Under the pieces are notes generated by a model that worked only from the letters and a program-made list of their open reading frames with translations, was not told the origin of the DNA and did not search any database. From Chryseobacterium sp. (GTDB lineage Bacteria > Bacteroidota > Bacteroidia > Flavobacteriales > Weeksellaceae), in NCBI RefSeq assembly GCF_029240215.1, contig NZ_JARBTK010000003.1:310001-374000 (forward strand): DNA of 64,000 nucleotides. The letters are read 5' to 3'. This document shows, one piece after another, positions 26,908-34,379 of this stretch (positions are counted from its first letter, which is position 1; each line of letters starts with the position of its first letter). The position numbers were made by a program, and so were the translations under genes.

Positions 26908-27132
26908 AGATATTTTTTATATATTCTTAATAAGAACTCAAATATACTTAATAAAAATATCAAGGTTAAAATATTGTTAATCTTTTATAAAACCATTTTC
27001 AAACGACTACAAGCGAATTCAAATAATTTTCTACCGATTAAATTTTCAAACCTGATGAATCTTTGCAACAGAGATTTGAGAAAACAGTGAACGTCTCTTA
27101 TCTGAATTATTAATCTAAAAAAACATAAAATT

Positions 27133-27465
27133 ATGTCACTAAGAAACAAAGTAACATTAATCGGTTACACAGGAAAAGAAGTAGAAATGATGACTTTCGA
27201 CAATGGAACATTAAAGTCAACTGTATCGTTAGCTACGAATGATCATTACACCAATGCAAAAGGTGAAAAAGTAGAAGAAACACAATGGCACAGTCTTATA
27301 GCGTTTGGAAAAACGGCAGAGATCTTTCAGAAATATGTTCCTAAAGGTAAAGAAATTGCCATAGAAGGTAAAATCACATACAGATCGTATGATGATAAAG
27401 ACGGAGTGAAAAGATACATTACAGAAATAAGAGTAGATGAAATTTTGCTTTTAGGCGGGAAATAA
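27133..27465 (+). CDS. ssb: Single-stranded DNA-binding protein (short form)
   Basis: This 110-residue protein is essentially one OB fold (LRNKVTLIGYTGKEVEM, WHSLIAFGKTAEIFQKYVPKGKEIAIEGKITYRSY, ITEIRVDEILLLGGK). It stops right after the domain and lacks the disordered linker and acidic C-terminal tip that recruit partner proteins in housekeeping SSB. It is thus probably an accessory SSB, with the main one elsewhere. An HRDC-domain protein starts 22 bp downstream and may act on the same DNA intermediates. Confidence 0.9.
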   Translation: MSLRNKVTLIGYTGKEVEMMTFDNGTLKSTVSLATNDHYTNAKGEKVEETQWHSLIAFGKTAEIFQKYVPKGKEIAIEGKITYRSYDDKDGVKRYITEIRVDEILLLGGK

Positions 27466-27487
27466 ATGTTCAATTCTAAAATCACAA

Positions 27488-27949
27488 ATGATGAATATAA
27501 AAGTTTTAAAAGTGAGAATTGCAGACGAATTTCTGCTTCAGGATCAGAAAATGATTGATGATTTTCTGAATAATCACGAGATCATAAAAGTGGAAACTGC
27601 TTTTGTGCACGATGAAAGTTTCTGGTCTGTCGTTTTATATTTTAACGAATATAAAAATGTAGTAACCAAAAATATTGTCAAAGATTCAAAGACGGCAAAA
27701 TATTCTGCAGAAGATGAAATGCTCAATGATGATGAAATTAAAATTTTGGATGCTTTGAAACTCTGGCGTTCTGAAAAAGCAAAAGAACAAAATCTTCCGT
27801 CATATTTTATTGCCACCAATAAAGAATTGATTTCTGTCGCAAAATATAAACCTGCAAAGAAAGAAGAACTGCTTGACATCAAAGGTTTCGGAAAACATAA
27901 AATTGAAAATTATGGCGAAGAGATTTTGGAAATCCTGGAAAGTGTCTGA
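27488..27949 (+). CDS. HRDC-domain protein
   Basis: This 153-residue protein has an unfamiliar N-terminal half (residues 1-75) and a C-terminal HRDC domain (about 78-150; ALKLWRSEKAKEQNLPSYFIATNKELISVA, LLDIKGFGKHKIENYGEEILEIL). HRDC domains bind single-stranded DNA and usually occur in RecQ or RNase D. Here there is no helicase or nuclease domain. It is 22 bp after ssb and likely co-transcribed with it. Two ATGs are available (27488 and 27491). Confidence 0.85.
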   Translation: MMNIKVLKVRIADEFLLQDQKMIDDFLNNHEIIKVETAFVHDESFWSVVLYFNEYKNVVTKNIVKDSKTAKYSAEDEMLNDDEIKILDALKLWRSEKAKEQNLPSYFIATNKELISVAKYKPAKKEELLDIKGFGKHKIENYGEEILEILESV

Positions 27950-28015
27950 AATTTAAATAACATAAAATACAAATGATTAAATGAAAGGTCGGTTAGTAAA
28001 ATCTCCGGCTTTTTA

Positions 28016-28049
28016 TTGATTTAAAAGTCCTTTCAATTCCTTATTTTTG
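28016..28049 (+). promoter_or_regulatory. Candidate promoter for hisS
   Basis: TATTTTTG at 28042-28049 matches TAnnTTTG, and a TTG at 28016-28018 lies 23 bp upstream, at the long end of the allowed spacing. The hisS ATG is about 41 bases downstream of the box. Confidence 0.4.
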
Positions 28050-28090
28050 CAAGCAATTACTCATTATTTATTACATATTACCCATAAAAT

Positions 28091-29461
28091 ATGAAGCCAA
28101 GCTTAGCAAAAGGAACGAGAGATTTTACATCACTGGAAGTTTCAAGAAGAAAATACATCATCAATATATTACAGAAGAATTTTGAATTATTCGGATTTCA
28201 GCCTTTGGAAACTCCAAGTTTTGAAAATCTTTCAACATTGACAGGGAAGTATGGTGAAGAAGGAGACCGTTTGATTTTTAAGATTTTGAATTCAAGCATT
28301 AACGAAGCTAAAGATGATAAGAAAGTTCAGATGCAGAATGATTTTCAGAAAGCTTTAGATAAACCTTTCAGTTCAGAAAGTCTTACTGATAAAGCACTTC
28401 GTTACGATTTGACTGTACCTTTCGCAAGATTTGTAGCTATGAATCATGGTAAACTGACTTTTCCTTACAAACGTTATCAAATTCAGCCGGTTTGGAGAGC
28501 AGATCGTCCGCAAAAAGGAAGATTTAGAGAATTTTATCAGTGTGATGCCGATGTCGTAGGAAGCAAAAGTCTTTGGCAGGAAGTTGATTTGGTACAATTG
28601 TATTTAAAATCTTTTGCTGAATTAAAAGTTTCAGTTACGATTCACATCAACAACCGAAAAATTCTTTCAGGTTTGGCAGAATATGCAGGAATTACAGATA
28701 AACTGATTGATTTCACAGTTGCTTTAGATAAATTAGACAAAATAGGGAAGGATGGAGTTGTGAAAGAACTTTTAGAAAGAAATATTTCACAGGATTCTAT
28801 TGATAAACTAGATTTCTTATTTAGTCAATCCAATGATGCTTTAGAAAATCTTCTTCAGCTAAAAGAAAAATTTGCAGGAAACGAAACAGGATTAAAAGGT
28901 GTCGAAGAATTGGAATTTGTTTTGACTCAATCTGTAAATTTAGGAGTTGATATTCAGAACTTGGTTTTTGATATTACTTTGGCTCGTGGATTAGATTATT
29001 ACACCGGAGCAATTTTCGAAGTGAAAGCTGATGAAGCACAAATGGGTTCTATCGGCGGTGGCGGAAGATATGATAATTTGACTGAAGTTTTTGGAGTGAA
29101 AAATGTTCCGGGAATCGGAATTTCTTTTGGGTTAGATCGAATTTATCTGGTGATGGAAGAATTGAATCTTTTCCCTGAAGAAGCTGCATCAAATGTAGAA
29201 TATCTATTTGCGAATTTTGGTGGTAAAGAAACGATTGAAGCATTAAAATTAATCATCCAATTAAGAGAAAAAGGAATTTCTGCCGAGCTTTATCCTGAAA
29301 GTACAAAAATCAATAAACAATTTACCTACGCAGAAAAGAAAGGGATTAAAAATCTGGTTTTCTTAGGTGAAGAAGAAATTAAAAATAAAACAGTAACCTT
29401 TAAAAATTTGGAAGCTGGAGAACAAAAAACGGTTTCTTTGGAAGAGTTTTTAGAGAAATAG
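28091..29461 (+). CDS. hisS: Histidine--tRNA ligase
   Basis: HisS charges tRNA-His. The 456-residue protein has class II synthetase motif 2 ([30 protein letters not shown]), the histidine-A motif [14 protein letters not shown], motif 3 ([14 protein letters not shown], then [16 protein letters not shown]) and a C-terminal anticodon-binding domain (about 365-456). The start fits the family ([10 protein letters not shown]). It has its own promoter box and a good terminator. Confidence 0.97.
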   Translation: MKPSLAKGTRDFTSLEVSRRKYIINILQKNFELFGFQPLETPSFENLSTLTGKYGEEGDRLIFKILNSSINEAKDDKKVQMQNDFQKALDKPFSSESLTDKALRYDLTVPFARFVAMNHGKLTFPYKRYQIQPVWRADRPQKGRFREFYQCDADVVGSKSLWQEVDLVQLYLKSFAELKVSVTIHINNRKILSGLAEYAGITDKLIDFTVALDKLDKIGKDGVVKELLERNISQDSIDKLDFLFSQSNDALENLLQLKEKFAGNETGLKGVEELEFVLTQSVNLGVDIQNLVFDITLARGLDYYTGAIFEVKADEAQMGSIGGGGRYDNLTEVFGVKNVPGIGISFGLDRIYLVMEELNLFPEEAASNVEYLFANFGGKETIEALKLIIQLREKGISAELYPESTKINKQFTYAEKKGIKNLVFLGEEEIKNKTVTFKNLEAGEQKTVSLEEFLEK

Positions 29462-29470
29462 AAATAAAAG

Positions 29471-29501
29471 AAGATCGTTATTAAATCATAATAACGATCT
29501 T
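29471..29501. terminator. Bidirectional terminator after hisS
   Basis: A perfect 12-bp stem (29471-29482 with 29490-29501) has a seven-base loop, nine bases after the hisS stop and nine before the stop of the minus-strand hypothetical. T runs are short on both sides. Confidence 0.7.
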
Positions 29502-29509
29502 TCTAATTT

Positions 29510-29800
29510 TTAGTACTTACTGTTTTTCCAATTATCACTAATCCATTTCATAATGTTTTCCTGACTATGAATATCGGATGGAACTTCATCTCTAATCATT
29601 TTTTCAATCTTTGTAGCTGATGATTTGTTTGTGAAATTCCATAGTTCACATAATTTGTTGATGAAATAAAGAATTTCATAACCCTCCATTCTGTTTAATA
29701 ATGTGCTGTCTGGTTTGCCCGTAATTTTAGGGTTATCAGATGCTAGTGTTGTCCATGAATAATCTGTAAAATAAAGATCACTCCTATTAATTAATCCCAT
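29510..29800 (-). CDS. Hypothetical small protein
   Basis: This is a 96-residue protein from the ATG at 29800 (MGLINRSDLYFTDYSW). The frame extends six codons further to a TTG, which is less likely. It is helical, with several tryptophans and a final NIMKWISDNWKNSKY. No family is recognised. It is isolated and convergent with hisS. Confidence 0.6.
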   Translation of the reverse strand: MGLINRSDLYFTDYSWTTLASDNPKITGKPDSTLLNRMEGYEILYFINKLCELWNFTNKSSATKIEKMIRDEVPSDIHSQENIMKWISDNWKNSKY

Positions 29801-29909
29801 AATAAAAATTTTATTCAAATATATTTTGACTTAAATTATTTTCCTTACGGCTTTCCATAATGTAAAATAATTAAATTTGCTATGATTAATAGTTAAAACA
29901 AAAATACCA

Positions 29910-30446
29910 ATGAGCGAAAAATCAAGACTTGAACAAATAAAAGACGAACTCGAAAAATTAGATATAAATCCCACATTTTTTGCAAGAAAAGAAATCCGTG
30001 AATTACCAAATATTCTTTCTGCAGACGAAAAAATAATCTATTTGGTCGAAGGAAGAAACAAAACGACAAAGCATCACATTGTACTAGTTGGAACCGACAG
30101 AAGACTCATCTTTATCGATAAAGAATTCATGTACGGACTGAAAGTTGAAGACTATTCTTATGATAAAGTAGCTTCCATTCAGTACGAAACTTCATTGATG
30201 TTAGCATCAATTGATGTGAATGTTTCTGGAGATATCGTAGAAATCGATGGAGTAGGAAAGTATGAAGCAAAATTGTTTTGCGAAAAAGTGAGAGATTTCA
30301 TGTCCCGTCCGAAAGAATTTTCTCAATCTAAATTTGAACCAACTATTCTTGACCAGTTGGAACAGTTAGGAAGGTTAAAAGAAAGCGGTGTTTTGAATGA
30401 ACAAGAATTTGTTGAGCAGAAAAAGAGACTGCTTGAAAAATTGTAG
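29910..30446 (+). CDS. PH-domain protein with C-terminal SHOCT motif
   Basis: This 178-residue protein has a bacterial PH-like (YokE/bPH type) domain (about 35-130; HHIVLVGTDRRLIFIDKEFMYGLKVEDYSYDKVASIQYE) and a short C-terminal SHOCT motif (LEQLGRLKESGVLNEQEFVEQKKRLLEKL). This architecture is common among small bacterial proteins of unknown function, with SHOCT thought to mediate oligomerisation. The next gene follows after six bases. Confidence 0.8.
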   Translation: MSEKSRLEQIKDELEKLDINPTFFARKEIRELPNILSADEKIIYLVEGRNKTTKHHIVLVGTDRRLIFIDKEFMYGLKVEDYSYDKVASIQYETSLMLASIDVNVSGDIVEIDGVGKYEAKLFCEKVRDFMSRPKEFSQSKFEPTILDQLEQLGRLKESGVLNEQEFVEQKKRLLEKL

Positions 30447-30452
30447 AAATAT

Positions 30453-31172
30453 ATGCTGAAAATTATTAATGCAAAGTGGTATTATTCAATTGTAATAAGC
30501 TTATTGATAAGCATTATTTGTCTTTTTGGATTTTCAATTCCCAATCAATACATTTTTTATCTTTGTTGTTACATTCCATTTTTGGTCTTTTTTGTAACAA
30601 TTATTTTGGGAATAATAAGGGTATTTAAAAAAGAATATCTTACAGGTATATTACAATCTTGTGTTGCTTTTATTTTAGCTATCATAATATTCGGATTCTT
30701 TTCATTTTTTCTAATGTTTTACCCAAATGATTTCTTCGCAAACAATTTAGAAATTCCTAAAAATATAAAATTTGAAAAGCCTCTTGAAATTATATACGAA
30801 AAAGATAAACCTAAAATAAATGTCACTAAAGAAGATGTTATTTTATATGATTATTTCCAACCGGGTATTTATAAATATGATATTTTCTTAAACGGAATTG
30901 AAAAAGGAAGTGTTTATTTAAAAATCTTTGAAATTACAAATAATGAATTGCTTTCAGAAAAAGAGATCAAAGAAAAAGGTCAAATAGAGGTTGAAAATCA
31001 TACAGATAAATTAAAGAGATTTGAATTAAAAGGAGATTTTAAAATTTATGAAGGAGATTGGGGAGACTTTTATGGAAGTAGAATTGAAGTTTGGTTTAAA
31101 CCACAAAATATCAATAAGCCAGAAAGAAAATTACTGACAAAAAACTATATTGTTCAAGGTTGGATGAGATAG
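30453..31172 (+). CDS. Hypothetical membrane protein
   Basis: This 239-residue protein has three or four N-terminal membrane segments (within about residues 10-95; VISLLISIICLFGF, LVFFVTIILGIIRVF, CVAFILAIIIFGFFSFFLMF) and a soluble beta-rich C-terminal domain of about 130 residues that should face the periplasm. I recognise no family. It is six bases after the PH/SHOCT gene and probably expressed with it. Confidence 0.72.
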   Translation: MLKIINAKWYYSIVISLLISIICLFGFSIPNQYIFYLCCYIPFLVFFVTIILGIIRVFKKEYLTGILQSCVAFILAIIIFGFFSFFLMFYPNDFFANNLEIPKNIKFEKPLEIIYEKDKPKINVTKEDVILYDYFQPGIYKYDIFLNGIEKGSVYLKIFEITNNELLSEKEIKEKGQIEVENHTDKLKRFELKGDFKIYEGDWGDFYGSRIEVWFKPQNINKPERKLLTKNYIVQGWMR

Positions 31173-31205
31173 AATTAATTTAAAATTAGCAATAAAATTT
31201 AAATC

Positions 31206-32003
31206 ATGGAAAACTATTTAGAAATCAATAAAAACTCATGGAACGCAAGAGTAGAACCTCATCTGGAATCAGATTTCTACTTTGTTGAAGAATTTCTTAA
31301 AGGAAGAACTTCACTCAATTCTATCGAACTCGAACTTTTAGGCGATATAAAAGGCAAAAGTATTTTGCATTTGCAGTGTCATTTTGGTCAGGATTCTATT
31401 TCGATGTCAAGGTTGGGCGCAAAAGTTACAGGGATTGATTTGTCAGATAAAGCGATTCAGGCAGCGAAGGATTTAACTGAAAAATGCGATACTGATACGG
31501 AATTTATCTGTTCAGATGTTTACGATCTTCCCAATATTTTAGATCATAAATTTGATATCGTTTTTACGAGTTACGGAACAATAGGCTGGTTGCCGGATCT
31601 TGATAAATGGGCAAATGTTGTCAGTCATTTTTTAAAACCTGACGGGGAATTCATCATGGCAGAATTTCATCCTGTAGTTTGGATGTATGATGATGATTTT
31701 AATGGAGTTGTTTACAATTATTTTAATGAAAAGCCAATTATAGAAACCTCTGAAGGAACTTACGCAGATACTTCGGCAGACATTGTGCAAGATTATATTT
31801 CCTGGAATCATCCTTTGTCTGATGTTTTACAAAATCTGATCAATAAAAATTTAATTGTTGAAAAATTTCAGGAATTTGATTGGTCACCATATCCTTGTTT
31901 TAAGCATGTTGATGAGTTTGAAAAAGGAAAGTGGAGAATCAATAAATTCGGAAACAAAATACCAATGGTTTACTCCATAAAAGCAAAGAAAAAGTCATCT
32001 TAA
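31206..32003 (+). CDS. SAM-dependent methyltransferase
   Basis: This 265-residue class I methyltransferase has motif I KSILHLQCHFGQDSISMSRLGAKVTGIDLS (about residues 50-80), the post-motif acidic residue in GIDLSDKAIQAA, and motif IV-like FDIVFTSYGTIGWLPD. The substrate is not predictable. The N-terminus (YLEINKNSWNARVEPHLES) matches a widespread group of uncharacterised methyltransferases. The gene's own stop codon lies inside the loop of its terminator. Confidence 0.88.
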   Translation: MENYLEINKNSWNARVEPHLESDFYFVEEFLKGRTSLNSIELELLGDIKGKSILHLQCHFGQDSISMSRLGAKVTGIDLSDKAIQAAKDLTEKCDTDTEFICSDVYDLPNILDHKFDIVFTSYGTIGWLPDLDKWANVVSHFLKPDGEFIMAEFHPVVWMYDDDFNGVVYNYFNEKPIIETSEGTYADTSADIVQDYISWNHPLSDVLQNLINKNLIVEKFQEFDWSPYPCFKHVDEFEKGKWRINKFGNKIPMVYSIKAKKKSS

Positions 32004-32016
32004 TTGATGACTTTTT
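31989..32016 (+). terminator. Terminator overlapping the methyltransferase stop
   Basis: An 11-bp stem (31989-31999 with 32006-32016) surrounds a six-base loop that contains most of the TAA stop (32001-32003), so the 5' arm is coding. Five T end the stem on the plus strand. Confidence 0.75.
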
Positions 32017-32058
32017 CAGTATATGAATGTAAATAATATTAAAATATGTTATCTGATC

Positions 32059-32301
32059 TTAGATATTTGAAGCAGTGTCTTCAACTTTAGTTTTAGCTTC
32101 ATCAAATTTACTCTGAGCTTGTGAAGCAACATCATTTGCTTTAGATTTCAGATCATTCCCCCATTTGTTAAGGTTATCTTTTGCACTGTTGATTTTGTCT
32201 TTTACAGCTTGTTGCTCTTCCGGAGTAGATTTTTTGTATTTCCAATATGCAAGAGCTCCAATTCCTAGTAATGCTAATAATCCATTTGTCTTATTTCCCA
32301 T
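32059..32301 (-). CDS. YtxH-like small protein
   Basis: This 80-residue protein has an N-terminal hydrophobic segment (NGLLALLGIGALAYWKY) and a charged, strongly helical tail rich in Lys, Asp and Ala (KDNLNKWGNDLKSKANDVASQAQSKFDEAKTKVED). It resembles YtxH/LEA-like stress proteins. It is probably membrane-tethered. The assignment is by composition and layout. Confidence 0.72.
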   Translation of the reverse strand: MGNKTNGLLALLGIGALAYWKYKKSTPEEQQAVKDKINSAKDNLNKWGNDLKSKANDVASQAQSKFDEAKTKVEDTASNI

Positions 32302-32398
32302 GATTTCTGATTTTAAAAGTTATATTAAATTGTTATATAACTAAGTATGTAAAATACGTGCCAAAAAATAAATGGGATTGATAAATAAATGTTAAAAT

Positions 32399-33241
32399 TT
32401 AATTAAATATTTCAAAATGTTCTCCATCAAAACTTGCGAATACCATTGTAGGATAAGAATCCTGATGATATACATTTCCATACTTATCAATAGCAATTGC
32501 TCCTGCAAAACCATCGATTGTTTTTAATTCTGCAAAAGTTTTATCAAAAGCCTGTTTTATATCCATTCCATCTGTTACTCTTGTGACGATCTTGGTTGAG
32601 GTTGCATTGCTCACAATATCTTCGCCGACTCCTGTACAGCTTACGGCACAGAATTCATTAGCGTAATTTCCTGCAACTGTTGCTGAATCTGAGATCCTTC
32701 CCGGAATTTCAAAGCCTTTTCCTCCTGTTGAAGTTGCAACAGCCAATTTTCCGTTTTTGTCAATTGCGACACAGCCAACCGTTCCTTTTCCGCCGTTGTT
32801 TAATTTTGCTTCGTATTCTTTTCTTCGCTGAGGAATTTCAGTTGAAAAGTCTTCAAAACCATGTTCAGTAGCGTAATTTTTAGCACCACTTCCACCCAAA
32901 ACTCTGTCATCTTCTTTCATTAATTCTTTAGCAACAAAAATTGGGTTTTTCACATTCTGAATATTGATTACTCCGCTCATTTTCTGAGTTTCACCATCCA
33001 TAATTGCAGCACTCATTCGAATAATTCCATCGCTTTGAATCTGTGAGCCAATTCCGGCATTATACAATTCATCGTCTTCCAAAAGTGAAACAGCATAAGC
33101 AACGGTATCAAAAGCTGAGTGTGATTCAAGATATTCGTAAGCTTTTTTAGCAATCTCCTGTAAAGAATTTTGCTTGGCGATTTTCACGTCATGACTTTGA
33201 TCGCTTTCAGAGAAAAAACCGCCGTGTATTATGATTTTCAT
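32399..33241 (-). CDS. iaaA: Isoaspartyl peptidase / L-asparaginase (Ntn hydrolase)
   Basis: This 280-residue plant-type asparaginase-family enzyme matures by autocleavage before a threonine. The cleavage site is NGGKGTVGCVAIDKNG (T154), and the substrate-binding STGGKGFEIPGRISDSA follows. The family hydrolyses beta-aspartyl dipeptides. The two cyanophycin genes next door suggest that beta-Asp-Arg released by cyanophycinase is its substrate here. It lies 56 bp downstream of cphB on the same strand, but a terminator hairpin in that gap means it is transcribed by read-through or its own promoter. Confidence 0.92.
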   Translation of the reverse strand: MKIIIHGGFFSESDQSHDVKIAKQNSLQEIAKKAYEYLESHSAFDTVAYAVSLLEDDELYNAGIGSQIQSDGIIRMSAAIMDGETQKMSGVINIQNVKNPIFVAKELMKEDDRVLGGSGAKNYATEHGFEDFSTEIPQRRKEYEAKLNNGGKGTVGCVAIDKNGKLAVATSTGGKGFEIPGRISDSATVAGNYANEFCAVSCTGVGEDIVSNATSTKIVTRVTDGMDIKQAFDKTFAELKTIDGFAGAIAIDKYGNVYHQDSYPTMVFASFDGEHFEIFN

Positions 33242-33266
33242 AGAGTTTATTTACTTTTAAATATAT

Positions 33267-33292
33267 AAAAAAAGTGAAGAAATCTTCACTTT
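33267..33292 (-). terminator. Terminator between cphB and the isoaspartyl peptidase gene
   Basis: Read on the minus strand, a nine-base-pair stem (33284-33292 with 33271-33279) closes a four-base loop and is followed by T to 33267. It begins six bases after the cphB stop. Confidence 0.75.
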
Positions 33293-33297
33293 ATACT

Positions 33298-34182
33298 TTA
33301 TGTTTGAGGTATAGGATTAAACTGCGAATTTTCAATCGTTAATTTTCTTGTTGTTAAATCATAATGATCGTTCATAGACATTACGTGAACAGTAAGATTA
33401 TCAATTGAAATTGGCTCACCCAAATTGATATTGGTAAGATTGGTGTCTTTTATAAATCTTCCGTCAACAATGATGACAAGTCCGGATCCTACAGCCGTCA
33501 TTGTATCATTATAAATAAAAAGTCCGGTATCTTCACCTAAACCAATTCCTAAAGTTCTCGGATTGTTGACTACAGCCTGAAAAAGACGACCAATTCTGCC
33601 TCGCTGTACAAAGTGTGTATCAACGATCACATTGTCTATCAAGCCTAATCCTTGCGTAGTTTTTATTTCTCCTTTTAAAAGAGCTTCAGAACTGCTTCCC
33701 TGATAAATCATGTTTTCAGAAGCCGCAGCCGCACCCGCAGAAGTTCCGGAGTAAATAAAATCCTGCTCCATATACTTCAGTAAAATAGTATCGTGAAATC
33801 TTGTTCCGCCAAGAATAGAGGTCAATCTCAACTGATCCCCGCCCGTAAACATTACAACATCCGCAGCATTGGCTCTTGCAACAATAGCATCCGAGTTTGC
33901 CTCTTCACGGTTGTGAATATCAAGAATGTTAACATTTTTTGCTCCTAAAAATTCAAAAGCTTTTTTATATTCGGCACCCACAATTTGAGGGATCTGTGAT
34001 GCGGTAGTGATGACCTCAATGATTGAGTTTTCTTTGTTCTTAGATTCGGTAATGATTTTTCTTAAAATTCCTCTTTCAAAGAAGTTAAGGTTTTTTTCAA
34101 TATTCTGATCGTAATCGGTTTCAGAGAAACTGCCTTTATTAACAGCTCCACCGATAATAATTAATTTTCCAACAGGTTTCAT
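33298..34182 (-). CDS. cphB: Cyanophycinase
   Basis: This 294-residue serine hydrolase of peptidase family S51 degrades cyanophycin to beta-Asp-Arg dipeptides. The nucleophile is in YSGTSAGAAAAS (S148 from this start). The conserved FTGGDQLRL and the DTHFVQRGRIGR motif are intact, and the N-terminus KPVGKLIIIGGA is typical. The start is ATG at 34182, since the longer frame begins at a TTG. It is divergent from cphA with 197 bp between them, a layout that allows shared control. A cytosolic form is expected because no signal peptide is seen. Confidence 0.95.
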   Translation of the reverse strand: MKPVGKLIIIGGAVNKGSFSETDYDQNIEKNLNFFERGILRKIITESKNKENSIIEVITTASQIPQIVGAEYKKAFEFLGAKNVNILDIHNREEANSDAIVARANAADVVMFTGGDQLRLTSILGGTRFHDTILLKYMEQDFIYSGTSAGAAAASENMIYQGSSSEALLKGEIKTTQGLGLIDNVIVDTHFVQRGRIGRLFQAVVNNPRTLGIGLGEDTGLFIYNDTMTAVGSGLVIIVDGRFIKDTNLTNINLGEPISIDNLTVHVMSMNDHYDLTTRKLTIENSQFNPIPQT

Positions 34183-34304
34183 AGCTGGCAAAGTTAGAAA
34201 ATTATTAATTGTTGAGAAAATTTCAAGAGAGTTTTAATGTATTTGTATTGATTTTAAATTGATTGCAAAGTTTAAAGTTTTTTAATAAATCTTTAATGAC
34301 ACTG

Positions 34305-34335
34305 TGGTTTTTTTTAAGGTTTTACATTATCTTTG
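34305..34335 (+). promoter_or_regulatory. Candidate promoter for cphA
   Basis: TATCTTTG at 34328-34335 fits the -7 consensus. A weak TGGT at 34305-34308 sits 19 bp upstream. The predicted transcript start is about 38 bases before the cphA ATG. Confidence 0.42.
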
Positions 34336-34379
34336 ATTTTAAAAGATAATTTTATTAATATAAATTTCGACACTAAATT

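Noticed and set aside
27980..28014. Possible terminator after the HRDC gene
   Set aside because: The stem needs a bulge and a wobble pair and the T run is short, so support is too weak to list.
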